NCBI GenBank assembly: GCA_041395205.1
Contig: JAWLAZ010000001.1
Coordinates: forward strand, 1,116,001-1,180,000
Length of the DNA: 64,000 nt
Direction: 5' to 3'
From: JAHEFU01 sp041395205
Lineage (GTDB): Bacteria > 4484-113 > JAFGCY01
Each line of letters starts with the position of its first letter. The first letter of the stretch is position 1. Below, piece by piece: positions 40,236 to 50,225 of this stretch. The notes beneath the pieces are model-generated. The model was not told where the DNA came from and did not search any database. It saw only the letters and a program-made list of their open reading frames with translations. Both the position numbers and the translations under genes were made by a program.

Positions 40236-42788
40236 CTAGAAGATCGTGAATGTCTGTCTGTCGAAATCCGTCAGCCCGTTGTCATCCTCCACGGTCACCC
40301 GCACGACCACGCCGCCGATCTGCGTGAATTCGTGCGTGACCGTCGGTACCGTCGTGGTCATGTCCACCGTGCCGTCGTCATTGAAGTCCCAGCGGTACTC
40401 GACGATGCTGCCATCGGAGTCGCTGCTGCCGCTCGCATCGAGCAGCAGGCTCTGCGGTGCGCCGAAGTAGGGCCCGCCGGGATACTCCAGCACCGCCGTC
40501 GGTGCGCCGTCCACGCGGATCACGAACGATTTGGAGCTGAATTTGTCATCCTCATCCCAGGCATAGAAGTAGCCGTGGTAGGCGCCGCCGGCAGGATAGG
40601 TGAAACTTTCCATGGCTGTTGCCACCGGGTCGGAGACCGAGGACAGCTCCAGCGTACCGTCGCCGTCGAAGTCCCAGCCCCACATGGTGATCGCGCCTTC
40701 CGGATCCGTCGTGCCGCTGCCGTCGAAGTGTACGGTCAGCGGGCTGGCACCCTCCGTCACGTCGATCTGCAGGTCGATTTCCGGCGGGAAGTTGAAGGGC
40801 TCGGTGGGCACCACCAGCAGGCCGGCCTCCGCCGTGGCCCCCTGGTCATCCGTGACGCGCACATGCGCCGTCAGCGAACCGGCCTCGGTGTACAGCTGCT
40901 GCGCGAAGGGCACCCCCGCCGTATCCAGCTCGAAGCCGTTGCCTTCATTGCCATCAAGATCCCATTCGTACCTGACGATGCTGCGCCCGGCCGCGGCCAG
41001 GCTGAACTCCGCGCTGTAGTTGATCGTCAGCGGCACGTTGCCGTCGCGCGGGTCGGCGAGGATGCTGGCAACCGGCTCACTGCCACCCGCCGGCAGGACC
41101 TGCACCACCTGCTGGGCGACCCCGCCCTGCAGCCAGTTGTCACTGACAACCAGCTGCACGACATACACCCCGGGATTCTCGTAGGTGTACTGCGGCTGGG
41201 GCTCCTGGCTGAAGCCGAAGCTGCTGCCGTAGTAGTCAAACTCCCAGGTGTAGCGTTCGATCGTGCCGTTTGCTGAGGTGCTGCCGGTCCCGTCGAACTG
41301 CACCGTGAGCGGGGCCTCACCCTGCAGCACGTCAGCCGCGATCAGGGCCGCGGGCGCCTGCAGCGGCGGGCCGCTGCGCATCAGCAGGCCGTAGGGACCG
41401 CCCTGGCCGGGCAGGCCGCCGAACACGCCCTGGCTGTAGTTGAGCAGGCCGAAGATGTACTGCAGGTGCAGCTCCGCATTGCCCTGCGGCGCATCCGCGC
41501 TGATGTGCAGCAGCGCATCCGAGTTTGACAGCGTGGCATACGGCCAGGGGCTGCCGTCAGCCTGCACCACGCGGTAGCGCATCTGCGGGTCGGTTGAGAT
41601 GTCCCCGAGCACGGGATCGATCACGGTGACCTTGTACTCCCCGCCGGGCGCGGGCAGCAGCGGCTCGTTGAATTCCCCGCTGCCCTCGATGCCCTCAACG
41701 CTGATCGTCGGCGGCTCCAGGCTGTCGCCGAAGAACTCGCTGTAGAAGGGAGAGGCCAGGATATAGCTTGCCGTGCCTTCGGTCTCGCCGTCACTGGGTC
41801 GCACCCAGTAGAAGTTGTAGTCCTCCTGCCCGAAGGACTGCGACAGGATGCTGCCCCAGTAGAACAGCCGGCCATCCCTTGGCAGCGGACCGGGGTGGTC
41901 CTTGTCCTCCAGCTGGTAGTCGCTGAATTCATTGGTGGCATACGGGGCGATTGTGGAAGGACCGCCTGCCGCCGGATAGTCATTGATGTCATCCGAGGCA
42001 TAGAGGTTGTACAGGCTGATGCGCGCGCCGAAGTTGGCGCCGATCGGAGTGATGTCCGCGAGGTTGATTTCGTTGTTGCCATCTCCGTCCACCACGCCCT
42101 GGATGGAGGCGGGCGACCAGGGACCGCTTTCCTTCAGGTGGATCCCGAGCGGAGTCAGGTCGGAGATGTTCACCTCACCGTTCTGGTCATAGTCACCCTG
42201 GTTGTAGTAGTGCCAGAAAAGGCCGATCGTGGAACTCGCCGAAAAGGAGATGTCACTGCGCGAGCCCGGCCCCTGCGGGGCCTTGGCAATGCTGCGCTGC
42301 TGGGTGAGGGCACCCGGCGCAAAGCGCACTCGGGCCACCACGCCGCTGCCGCTGAATCCCTCCGCAGCCTGGGGATGCACGAAGAGCTGGCCGTGGTGCA
42401 TCCCAGCGGCGGTGTCCAGCACCCCGAGGCTGATCAATTCTGCGGGATCGGCAAACTCAGCACTGGCGGCACTTTCCACGGCATGCCAGTGCTGCGTGTC
42501 ATAGGCGATTGTGAAGTAGACAGCGCGCAGCTGCTCCGCCCGCTCAAGACTGACCTCCGCCAGCAGGCTGCCATCTTCCTGCTCGCTGACGACCAGACCG
42601 AGCTCCTCCGCCTTTCCGCCGAATATGAAGCTGTCCGCGCTGAGCTCAACTTCCATCCCCGCGGAGCTGGCATGCAGGCCGGACGCCGCGACCTCAGCCT
42701 CCGGCAGGGAAGTCGAACCTCTGCCTCCACAGGCACTGAGCAGGCTTGCGAGGAGGGCAATGAGAAGTATGTTCCTGATCGATTCCAT
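40236..42788 (-). CDS. Lipoprotein with cohesin-like, dockerin-like and four PKD domains
   Basis: An 850-residue lipoprotein (LSAC, Cys20). Residues about 45-160 look cohesin-like (AVYFTIAYDTQHWHAVESA and later GSGVVARVRFAPGAL). About 196-255 is a dockerin-type tandem (DYDQNGEVNISDLTPLGIHL, then DGDGNNEINLADITPIGANF). A beta-rich middle region follows. Four PKD domains lie at about 484-565, 572-660, 668-755 and 760-850, with DGSGTTDPEG and WDFDGDG-type cores. It may assemble on the surface or bind polymers. A GGAG precedes ATG 42788. It is related in dockerin motif to the 25144 gene. Confidence 0.8.
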   Translation of the reverse strand: MESIRNILLIALLASLLSACGGRGSTSLPEAEVAASGLHASSAGMEVELSADSFIFGGKAEELGLVVSEQEDGSLLAEVSLERAEQLRAVYFTIAYDTQHWHAVESAASAEFADPAELISLGVLDTAAGMHHGQLFVHPQAAEGFSGSGVVARVRFAPGALTQQRSIAKAPQGPGSRSDISFSASSTIGLFWHYYNQGDYDQNGEVNISDLTPLGIHLKESGPWSPASIQGVVDGDGNNEINLADITPIGANFGARISLYNLYASDDINDYPAAGGPSTIAPYATNEFSDYQLEDKDHPGPLPRDGRLFYWGSILSQSFGQEDYNFYWVRPSDGETEGTASYILASPFYSEFFGDSLEPPTISVEGIEGSGEFNEPLLPAPGGEYKVTVIDPVLGDISTDPQMRYRVVQADGSPWPYATLSNSDALLHISADAPQGNAELHLQYIFGLLNYSQGVFGGLPGQGGPYGLLMRSGPPLQAPAALIAADVLQGEAPLTVQFDGTGSTSANGTIERYTWEFDYYGSSFGFSQEPQPQYTYENPGVYVVQLVVSDNWLQGGVAQQVVQVLPAGGSEPVASILADPRDGNVPLTINYSAEFSLAAAGRSIVRYEWDLDGNEGNGFELDTAGVPFAQQLYTEAGSLTAHVRVTDDQGATAEAGLLVVPTEPFNFPPEIDLQIDVTEGASPLTVHFDGSGTTDPEGAITMWGWDFDGDGTLELSSVSDPVATAMESFTYPAGGAYHGYFYAWDEDDKFSSKSFVIRVDGAPTAVLEYPGGPYFGAPQSLLLDASGSSDSDGSIVEYRWDFNDDGTVDMTTTVPTVTHEFTQIGGVVVRVTVEDDNGLTDFDRQTFTIF

Positions 42789-42945
42789 CCAATCACTCCG
42801 ATCTGAATAGTCGCAGGGATTGTATCAGCTTCCCATCGGCAGTGACTCCGGATCCGCCGGCATACGTTGCCATCCAACACTATTCTTCAAGCATCTGCCT
42901 TCCAGGACCAGCATTATCCAACTCCAGGGCGGGCGGGACTGAATC

Positions 42946-45087
42946 CTATTGCTGCTCTGCAGCCGCTGATTCCGACTCTGCCAGCGCCTGCTGCAGGGCT
43001 GCATCCTCCGGAAACTCCGCCAGGCCCTCACGCAGCGTCTGGCGTGCACGCTGGTCCTCGCCGAAATGCTGCAGCACCTGCGCTTCCAGCAGGTAGCATT
43101 CCGCATCCAGATCACGGCAGCGCCGCATGTCGAACAGGGCGGCCCTGGCCTGCTCCTCGAGGTCGAGCCTGGCATACAGTGCCGCGCGTCGCGCATGTGC
43201 CGCGGGCAGCCAGGGCCGGCTTTCCAGTGAGGCCGCATACTTGTCAATGCAGGACTGCAGCAGCTGTCGCTGGGTATCGTCGAGACCCTCCAGCTCCTCC
43301 CCGGCCAGCTGGCGACCGACCTCCGCCTGGATCGTGATCAGTTCATCCGTTGCCATCGGCAGCAGCAGGGCACTGCGCTGCCGGAGGGGATATCCCTCCA
43401 GGGCACGCACAGCCGCCAGCCGGATGATGGACTCCGGGGAGAGCAGTCCGTCGCGAATCACGCCGAGGCTGCTCTGCGGACTGAACTCGCCGAGTTCCGC
43501 CAGCGCCGTGGCCCGCACGATCGGAGCCTGGTCCGGGTCGGCCGCGATCTGCTCCAGGTCCGGAATGCAGGCGGCGTCGCCACTGCGGGCCGCGGCGAAT
43601 GTGCTCCCGAAATGCGGTGCATGCTCCGTGCCGTACCAGCCTTCCCATGCGGAAATCACTTCATCAATTCCCATGTCGGTGTGGCACTGGCTGCAGGCAT
43701 TCGCAGTGCCGAGGCTGCGGCTCAGGTCCGGACGCGGAATGCGGATGCTGTGATCGTGGACCTGCAGGCTGTTGCCATATTCACGGCTCGGCATATGGCA
43801 GGCCACACAGCTGCCGCCGCTGCTGCCCTGGGTGTGGAAGTGGTGCTGCGGACCGTCGAACTTCCCGGCAGCATGGCAGCTGAGACAGACCTGATTGCCA
43901 TCGGCGAGCGGCCTGCCGGTATGCGGATCATGGCAGTCAGCGCAGCTTACGCCGTACATGTATTCCCGGCTCTGCAGGAAGGAGCCGGCCTCGAAGGCCT
44001 GGCGGCTGCCCAGCTGGCCATCCGGCTCATAACTTCCTTCCCGCAGCAATGCCAGGTCCAGATAGTTCAGCGGATCACGGTCAAAGCCGAACTCCACAGC
44101 CAGAGGCTGCGCCAGGGCGTGGCACTGCATGCAGGTCTCGATCTCCCTGCGCTGCGTGCGGCGCGGCTCGCGATACGCCGTACCGCTGGTCTCGTCCAGC
44201 TTCCAGCTGTGCTCAGCCTCCGTCAGATAGAAGATCAGTCCCTTGCGGGCCACGCGTTGCTTCTGCCCCTGCCGCTCTCCCTCGGCCCAGCCGATGTGAT
44301 ACTTGGCCCCGCCATGGCAGGATTCGCAGCCCACGTCGTCTTCTGCAATATAGGTGTCAAAGGATGCCGCCGCTGCCGCATACTGTGGCTTGAGTCCGCT
44401 GGCATGGCAACGTGCGCAGTTCGTGTTCCAGTTGGCATTCCAGCCGTCCCAGTCAGCATCGCCGGGTTCTGCATGCGGACTGACAGCGGGCAGGCGGATC
44501 CAGCGCTGTCCACCATCCGCGGCACTGCGGGCATCCCAGGCGATATCCAGCACCTGCATCCGGCCCTCTCCCATGTCGAGGGCATACTGCTGGATGGCCT
44601 GACCGCCAACGCACCAGCGCACAGTGTAATCATTGGCAAGTCCCGTTGGAGTGTTCGTGCGGATGATGTAGCTCTTGCCCTCGCGCCTGAAGCTTGCGCT
44701 GCCCAGTTCATCTGAGTATTCAGCATCATTGAAGTTTCCCAGCACGAACATGCTGTCCATTTCACTGCCGGCGAGATCATGGGCGGTGCGGCGATAGCCA
44801 ACCACCAGTTCCTGGTGACAGCTGAAACATTCACCGCGTCCTTGTATTCCCGCACTCCCCAGCCGTGGCAGGCCATCATCCGCAGGATCCGCCAGGTACT
44901 GGACGCGTTCCTGCAGGCTCATGCTCCGGGCATATTCGTGGGAAGTGGCCAGTGGCGTAGCGGATCCAGCGTGCGGGGCGCCTGCCTGGTTCGAACCCTT
45001 TCCAGCTGAATCCTGCGTGCGGCAGGCACAGCAGCACAGACAGATTGCCATTAGCGGAATGAAGCCGCGCAGTTTCCCCAGATGCAT
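42946..45087 (-). CDS. Octahaem c-type cytochrome with C-terminal repeat region
   Basis: A 713-residue exported protein with a Cys-rich signal peptide end (CLCCCAC), possibly lipidated. Eight CxxCH motifs are visible: CFSCH, CARCH, CESCH, CMQCH, CADCH, CLSCH, CVACH and CSQCH, spread over about residues 87-460. This spacing, with DPHTGRPLADGNQVCLSC and CHMPSREYG, matches cytochrome c554/NrfA-like multihaem families. The C-terminal 240 residues form HEAT/TPR-like helices (ALAELGEFSPQSSLGVIRDG, and LEAQVLQHFGEDQRARQTLR). Probably periplasmic electron transfer. The divergent TlpA-like gene may help its maturation. Confidence 0.88.
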   Translation of the reverse strand: MHLGKLRGFIPLMAICLCCCACRTQDSAGKGSNQAGAPHAGSATPLATSHEYARSMSLQERVQYLADPADDGLPRLGSAGIQGRGECFSCHQELVVGYRRTAHDLAGSEMDSMFVLGNFNDAEYSDELGSASFRREGKSYIIRTNTPTGLANDYTVRWCVGGQAIQQYALDMGEGRMQVLDIAWDARSAADGGQRWIRLPAVSPHAEPGDADWDGWNANWNTNCARCHASGLKPQYAAAAASFDTYIAEDDVGCESCHGGAKYHIGWAEGERQGQKQRVARKGLIFYLTEAEHSWKLDETSGTAYREPRRTQRREIETCMQCHALAQPLAVEFGFDRDPLNYLDLALLREGSYEPDGQLGSRQAFEAGSFLQSREYMYGVSCADCHDPHTGRPLADGNQVCLSCHAAGKFDGPQHHFHTQGSSGGSCVACHMPSREYGNSLQVHDHSIRIPRPDLSRSLGTANACSQCHTDMGIDEVISAWEGWYGTEHAPHFGSTFAAARSGDAACIPDLEQIAADPDQAPIVRATALAELGEFSPQSSLGVIRDGLLSPESIIRLAAVRALEGYPLRQRSALLLPMATDELITIQAEVGRQLAGEELEGLDDTQRQLLQSCIDKYAASLESRPWLPAAHARRAALYARLDLEEQARAALFDMRRCRDLDAECYLLEAQVLQHFGEDQRARQTLREGLAEFPEDAALQQALAESESAAAEQQ

Positions 45088-45254
45088 CGCTCGCTAAGTT
45101 TATCCCGTGTGGATTGACCGGTATTCTGCAGACGATCTGCTGATCATTGGGGTTCAGATTCACCTGGCAGTGGATTGAACAGTCGATATGATAATTGTGT
45201 CTCATTAATCAGGCTGTCCAATACAGCTGATTCCCTGGAAAGACGGAGAATGAG

Positions 45255-45800
45255 ATGATCGGAAAACTGCTTATTCAAGCAGGGGCGATGCTCGCCCTGA
45301 TGTTGATCACGCCTGCGGCTGCAGCGGAGAACACAGAGCTGAGCATGCCGCCCACAGACATGCATTGGGGCAATGCGCCTGATTTCGCCCTGCAGACCTT
45401 TGCAGGCGAGGAACTGCTGCTCTCGAAGTTCGCAGCTGGCCGGCCGGTGGTCCTGAACTTCTGGGCGGAATGGTGCCCGCCCTGCGTGGCGGAAATGCCG
45501 CTGCTGCAGGAGGCCTGGCAGGACTATGGCGAGGACGTGCAGTTCCTGACCCTCAATCTGGAAAAGGGCCGGATGGATCCCCAGGCTTTCCTGGAGCAGC
45601 GCGGTATCGCCCTGCCGGGAGGGCTGGCTGAGAATGAGGTTGGCATGCAGTACGGGATCAGTGGAATTCCGGCGACATTCTTCATCAGCAGCGAAGGCAA
45701 TGTGCTCGGCATGAAGACCGGAGCATTCGTGGATGGTGAGTTGCCCTACATCCTCGATGCGATGCTGGATTACGAACACAGCCTGCAGGTAACCGACTGA
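45255..45800 (+). CDS. TlpA/ResA-like thioredoxin-fold protein
   Basis: A 181-residue exported protein: signal peptide to about residue 24, thioredoxin fold with WCPPC (C74, C77), and the cis-Pro motif GIPATFFI. TlpA/ResA proteins keep cysteines reduced for haem attachment to CxxCH motifs, which fits its position divergent to the octahaem cytochrome. GGAG lies upstream of ATG 45255. The link to cytochrome maturation is inferred from context. Confidence 0.88.
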   Translation: MIGKLLIQAGAMLALMLITPAAAAENTELSMPPTDMHWGNAPDFALQTFAGEELLLSKFAAGRPVVLNFWAEWCPPCVAEMPLLQEAWQDYGEDVQFLTLNLEKGRMDPQAFLEQRGIALPGGLAENEVGMQYGISGIPATFFISSEGNVLGMKTGAFVDGELPYILDAMLDYEHSLQVTD

Positions 45801-45900
45801 CGCTGGCCGCAATTGCACCGCCCTGGATTCAGATTCCACAACTGCAGCGATTCTGCGGCTAGAATGTGGCAAGAGCTTACACAAGCTGAAGGGCGCGCTC

Positions 45901-46326
45901 ATGTCAACCGGAAGACGAAATACACAGCAACGCAGGAAGATCCGCGAGGTCTTTGAGAAGGCGGGCCGGCCTCTCAACGTGGAGGAGGTCCATGCCCTCG
46001 TGCGCGAGGAGATCCCCGGTCTCGGGATTGCCACGGTCTACCGGGCGATCAATGATCTCGTGGAGGAGGAGTGGCTGAAGCCGGTTGAACTGCCGGGACG
46101 CAACAACTCCTATGAACTGAGCGAGCTGGGCCACCACCACCATTTCATCTGCAATGAGTGTGACAAGGTCTATGACCTGCATGGCTGCCCCGGACAGATG
46201 AAGGACCTCGTCCCCGAGGGCTTCAAGGCCAAGGCCCACGACATCACCATCTACGGTGTCTGCTCCGACTGCAATGAACCACAGCAGGAAGTGCCTGCCG
46301 GCTCCCCGGAACAGCTGCCGGGCTAG
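45901..46326 (+). CDS. Fur-family metal-responsive regulator
   Basis: A 141-residue Fur-superfamily protein. Winged helix: NTQQRRKIREVFEKAGRPL to IATVYRAINDLVEE. The dimer/metal domain contains HHHHFICNECDKVYDL (H78-81, C84, C87) and a C-terminal VCSDC (C121, C124), giving the two CxxC pairs of the structural zinc site. Members sense Fe, Zn, Mn or peroxide; the type cannot be told. An AAGGG lies upstream, and TAGAAT at about 45860 may be the -10. It faces the same way as the TlpA-like gene. Confidence 0.92.
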   Translation: MSTGRRNTQQRRKIREVFEKAGRPLNVEEVHALVREEIPGLGIATVYRAINDLVEEEWLKPVELPGRNNSYELSELGHHHHFICNECDKVYDLHGCPGQMKDLVPEGFKAKAHDITIYGVCSDCNEPQQEVPAGSPEQLPG

Positions 46327-46502
46327 TTTTCCGATTCCGGAACCTGAAGTTTGCCGGATCATCCCGGCTATGCGACTGTTGCAATGCGCTCGCCAATCGC
46401 GAGTGGCAATCTCCGTCCAGCGCTGTTAAACTTGATTTGTCACTGCCTCATGGATGCGGCCCCTGGAAGCGACACGGCTGAAGAATTACAGGAGCTGATA
46501 CC

Positions 46503-49100
46503 ATGCGCCACCCTTCCTTCCGGCGTTCCGTGTTGTGCGCCGCATCCCTGCTGATCTGCCTGCTTGCAGCCTGCACCGGCAGCCATTTCAGCAACGAATC
46601 CCAGCCGCTCGACTCCGCGGCCCAGCCGCCAGTGGTTGAGTCGCCGTCCGGGCCTCCGCTGCCAATCCTGCCTGCTCCACTGGCTGCACTGCTGCAACAG
46701 CGCAGTGCAGGGTTCACCACGGCCGATGGCCATGCTGAGGGCAGTGCTTATGCGGATGAGCTGAGTCATCAGCGCATCCTGCGCAGCGGCAGCCAGGCGG
46801 AGTTCAGCCCGCAGTGGCAGAGCACTGCTCCCGCCGGTGCCGATCTGGCCTTTGCGATCTGGCCCTTCCAGCTGCCGGATTATGCAGGTGGATCCGTAGC
46901 AGTCGATGTCGACTGGAATACGGCACCTGAACCCGGCACGGCCTGGCTGGGGCTGGCTGACTTTCCGGCCGGGCGTTGGCACTGGCAATCCCTGGAGAAT
47001 GGCAGCACTGCTGATTTTGCCGACTTCTCCCCGTACATCTCGGACGATGACAGCTGCCTGCTGGCAATCGTGCTGAACGGGTCGACCCCCGCTACGCTGG
47101 GCAGCATCCAGCTCGACACCAACCAGCCTCCCATTGCCGTGCTCACGGCGGACCCTGTTGCGGGACTTATCCCTCTCGGCGTGGTCTTCGACGGCAGCGC
47201 CAGCACGGATTCTGACAACGGCATCAGCAGCTGGGAATGGGATCTCGACGGCGACGGGAACTTCGGGGAAAGCGGCGCGGAGGCGACATTCGCCGGCCAG
47301 GACAATGCTGCCATCACATATGAGTCCATCGGCAGCCACACCGCCCGCCTGCGCGTGACGGATGCCAGCGGCCGCAGCGACACCGCCGAACTCAGCGTGC
47401 TGGCCCGGCCGGACCTGCCGCCCACCGCGAGCCTGACAGCAGATCCGCAGTCAGGCCAGAAGCCGCTGGCTGTCAGCTTCGACGGATCCGCCAGCTCCGA
47501 CGTGCTTGGCAGCATCGCGGACTATGAATGGGATTTCGATGGCGACGGCAGTTTCAATGAGTCCGGTGCCGAAGCGAGTGCGCGCGGCCTGGCAATGCCC
47601 GAGGGCTACATCTATGAAGCAACGGGAGACTACCTGGCCAGCCTGCGCGTCACGGATGAGGATGGCAACAGCGACGAGGCCCAGCTGCTGATCAGCGTCA
47701 GCAACGTGCCGCCGGTCGCCGTGCTGATGGCCAGCCAGAGCGAGGGCAATGCCCCGCTCGGTGTGCAGTTTGATGCCGGATCCAGCCTGGATCCCGATGG
47801 CAGCATCGTCGGCTACGAATGGGACTTCGATGGCGACGGCGAGTTCAGTGAATTCGGTACACCGGAGCTCGATGCCCTGAATCAGTCCTTCCCCCTGCCC
47901 TACACCTATTCGACTCCGTCGGTCACCACGGTCAGCCTGAAGGTCTGGGACATTGACGACGAGTTCGATGTGACGACGCTTGTGATCACCGCCCACGGCT
48001 GGCACCACATTCCCATCAGCAGCCTGGACGTCAGCTTCCTGGAGTACATGGGCTCGCTGAGTGCCGCACTGGTGAACGGCAGGCCGGCTGCCGCCTTCTG
48101 GACCAGTGCCGGAGGATCTGAACGCGTGCGATTCCTGTACTGTTCCACGGCCCTCGGCCGCGATCAGGAGGACTGGCAGGCACTCGACCTCAGCGCGCTG
48201 TCCCGGATGGAGGAACTCAGCCTTGCTGATGTCGCTGGCAATCCTGCCCTCGCCATGCATGACGCCGTGGACAAGGACCTGTGCTACCTGCGGGCCACAG
48301 GCGACGGCAGCCAGTTCGGCCACTGGAGCGTGACCGTGACAATCGACAGCACGGGTGTGACCGGCAGATTCCCACAGCTGGCCATGCTCTCCGGCGGGCC
48401 GGCAATCGTTCACTACAATGCCGACCTGCAGGCCCTGCGCTATACCGCCTCCAGCACGCCAACCGGCAGCAGTGCCCTGGACTGGTCCAGTCCGGTCTCA
48501 CCGAATGGCACGACGGAAATCTCGGACGGGGCAGGCCGGCTGCTCAGCGCCAGCGGCAACCCGGCGATCTGCTTCCTCAATCAGGGCGCAACGGAAGCCA
48601 GCCTGCGCTTCCGGCGCAGCAGCACGGCCAGTGGAACTTCCGCCGGTGACTGGAGCAATCTCACGGATCTCCTGAGTGGTGGTGTCAGCTCAGCATGGGC
48701 CCAGGGCTTCGGCCTCAGTGGCGGTCTGCCGATGCTGGCCGTCTCCGGCACGGGGCTCAGTGGAGTGAGCTTCATGGCAGCACAGGATGCCAGCGGCTCC
48801 AGCTGGGGCAGCACTGTGCTGGTTGACGGAAGCACCGCATCCAGCTATCTGGCCCTGACGGAGTTCAACGAAAAACCCGCAATCGCCTATCGCAGTGCCG
48901 ATTGGGATGTGAAGTTCAGCTACAGCAGCACTGCTGACGGCGCCAGCGCAGCCGACTGGCAGGCTGCGGAGACGGTGCAGGCCAGCCTCACGGCGGACCT
49001 GGGGCGGGACCTGCAGCTGCTGACGCTGGCCAGTGGCCAGCCGGCCTGTCTGTACTTCAACAAAACATCGGACGAAGTGATCTACGCCTTGCGCTACTGA
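46503..49100 (+). CDS. PKD-repeat lipoprotein with C-terminal propeller-like repeats
   Basis: An 865-residue lipoprotein (LAAC, Cys24). An N-terminal domain of about 170 residues precedes three PKD domains at about 207-298, 305-397 and 403-497, each with FDGSAS or FDAGSS and WD(F/L)DGDG cores. The last 360 residues are repeated units with NGRPAAAFWTSAGG, GNPAICFLNQG and KPAIAYRSAD-type motifs alternating with STAxGxxxxDW motifs, consistent with a beta-propeller. Surface binding is inferred. GGAG precedes ATG 46503. Confidence 0.8.
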   Translation: MRHPSFRRSVLCAASLLICLLAACTGSHFSNESQPLDSAAQPPVVESPSGPPLPILPAPLAALLQQRSAGFTTADGHAEGSAYADELSHQRILRSGSQAEFSPQWQSTAPAGADLAFAIWPFQLPDYAGGSVAVDVDWNTAPEPGTAWLGLADFPAGRWHWQSLENGSTADFADFSPYISDDDSCLLAIVLNGSTPATLGSIQLDTNQPPIAVLTADPVAGLIPLGVVFDGSASTDSDNGISSWEWDLDGDGNFGESGAEATFAGQDNAAITYESIGSHTARLRVTDASGRSDTAELSVLARPDLPPTASLTADPQSGQKPLAVSFDGSASSDVLGSIADYEWDFDGDGSFNESGAEASARGLAMPEGYIYEATGDYLASLRVTDEDGNSDEAQLLISVSNVPPVAVLMASQSEGNAPLGVQFDAGSSLDPDGSIVGYEWDFDGDGEFSEFGTPELDALNQSFPLPYTYSTPSVTTVSLKVWDIDDEFDVTTLVITAHGWHHIPISSLDVSFLEYMGSLSAALVNGRPAAAFWTSAGGSERVRFLYCSTALGRDQEDWQALDLSALSRMEELSLADVAGNPALAMHDAVDKDLCYLRATGDGSQFGHWSVTVTIDSTGVTGRFPQLAMLSGGPAIVHYNADLQALRYTASSTPTGSSALDWSSPVSPNGTTEISDGAGRLLSASGNPAICFLNQGATEASLRFRRSSTASGTSAGDWSNLTDLLSGGVSSAWAQGFGLSGGLPMLAVSGTGLSGVSFMAAQDASGSSWGSTVLVDGSTASSYLALTEFNEKPAIAYRSADWDVKFSYSSTADGASAADWQAAETVQASLTADLGRDLQLLTLASGQPACLYFNKTSDEVIYALRY

Positions 49101-49175
49101 ACAGGCGGCGGAATGCCTTGCTGCTGAGAAGTGTCAGACTGGGTTGTGAAGTCATCTGGGACAATGCTTGCCGGC

Positions 49176-50192
49176 ATGAGTAGCTGCAAAACCAATACCA
49201 CTGCGCCAGCGCTGCTGCTGATCTGCAGCATGGTCGCTCTGCTGCTGTGCATCAGCTGCAACAGGGGCAACGGGAATGGCACACGGCACGACGCTCAGGC
49301 ACCGGATCGCCTGACGGGCAGCGCTCAGCGCACTGAGTCAATTCCGGCTGACAACGCGGCCCTGCGCGAGGCTGCCCTGGCGGCCCAGTACGGTATCGGC
49401 CGGGCGGAGGACCATGCCGAGGCGGAGCGTGATTTCCGCCGCGCATATGAGAACGGTGACAATCTGGCCGGGATCTACCTCTACTACCTGATCGGGACGG
49501 AACCCGGCTTTGAGGACCGCCTGGAGGAAAAGACCAGTCTCGCCAAGGACTGCCTGATCGATGTCAACCGCCGCGCGGGAGAGGGGGAAGCCGAGGCGCA
49601 GTACCTGATGTGCCTGATGCGCCTGCAGTACATTGACGAGGAGGACAGCCGCGATTTCATTGCACTGCATCTGCGCGAGGCTGCGGATACCGGTAATCCC
49701 GCAGCGGCATACCTGCTGGGTGAGCTGCTGGCGGCCGGCGACCTGGGCGAAGCCGACCACGCGGCAGCCGAACAGCAGTTCCAGCTCTGCATTGAGCTCG
49801 GCTGCAACTATGGCCATTACGGCCTTTCACGCCTGTATGGCAACCCGGACAGCCCGCTGCATGACCTGCCGCGGTCCGTTGAACAGGCCCGCATCGCCGC
49901 CGAGGCAGGCAACCATCACTGCATGGAATACCTTGCCTATTGCCACTACACGGGCGAAGGGGTGGGGCAGGACCTGGCACTGACACGGGACTACTTCCGC
50001 CAGGCCGCCGAACTTGGCAATGCTGTTTGCGCGGGCAAGCTGGCAGCGATGCTGATTGACGGCGAGGGCGGCGATGTCGACCTCGCGGAGGCCCGCAAGT
50101 GGCTGGAGCGGATCCACATCGCCGACTACCAGCCCTTCGTGGACGAAATGCTGGCCGAGATAGACGGGAAGCAGGAGAGCGGGAAGAACTAG
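49176..50192 (+). CDS. Sel1-repeat lipoprotein, first of five paralogues
   Basis: A 338-residue lipoprotein (LCISC, Cys28). Sel1-like repeats fill the mature part. The first block, QYGIGRAEDHAEAERDFRRA then YENGDNLAGIYLYYLI, has close counterparts in the next four genes. Further units include GDLGEADHAAAEQQFQLC and YTGEGVGQDLALTRDYFRQA. Sel1 repeats are helical scaffolds for protein contacts. ATG 49176 is chosen (ATG 49164 possible); no clear SD, with GACAAT ten bases upstream. Confidence 0.8.
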   Translation: MSSCKTNTTAPALLLICSMVALLLCISCNRGNGNGTRHDAQAPDRLTGSAQRTESIPADNAALREAALAAQYGIGRAEDHAEAERDFRRAYENGDNLAGIYLYYLIGTEPGFEDRLEEKTSLAKDCLIDVNRRAGEGEAEAQYLMCLMRLQYIDEEDSRDFIALHLREAADTGNPAAAYLLGELLAAGDLGEADHAAAEQQFQLCIELGCNYGHYGLSRLYGNPDSPLHDLPRSVEQARIAAEAGNHHCMEYLAYCHYTGEGVGQDLALTRDYFRQAAELGNAVCAGKLAAMLIDGEGGDVDLAEARKWLERIHIADYQPFVDEMLAEIDGKQESGKN

Positions 50193-50212
50193 CACTGGAC
50201 GGCGGTCCATGC

Positions 50213-50218
50213 AATAAT
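50213..50218 (+). promoter_or_regulatory. AATAAT box before the second Sel1 gene
   Basis: AATAAT followed by seven bases and ATG 50226, leaderless spacing with a weaker box. Confidence 0.45.
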
Positions 50219-50225
50219 CCTGGCA

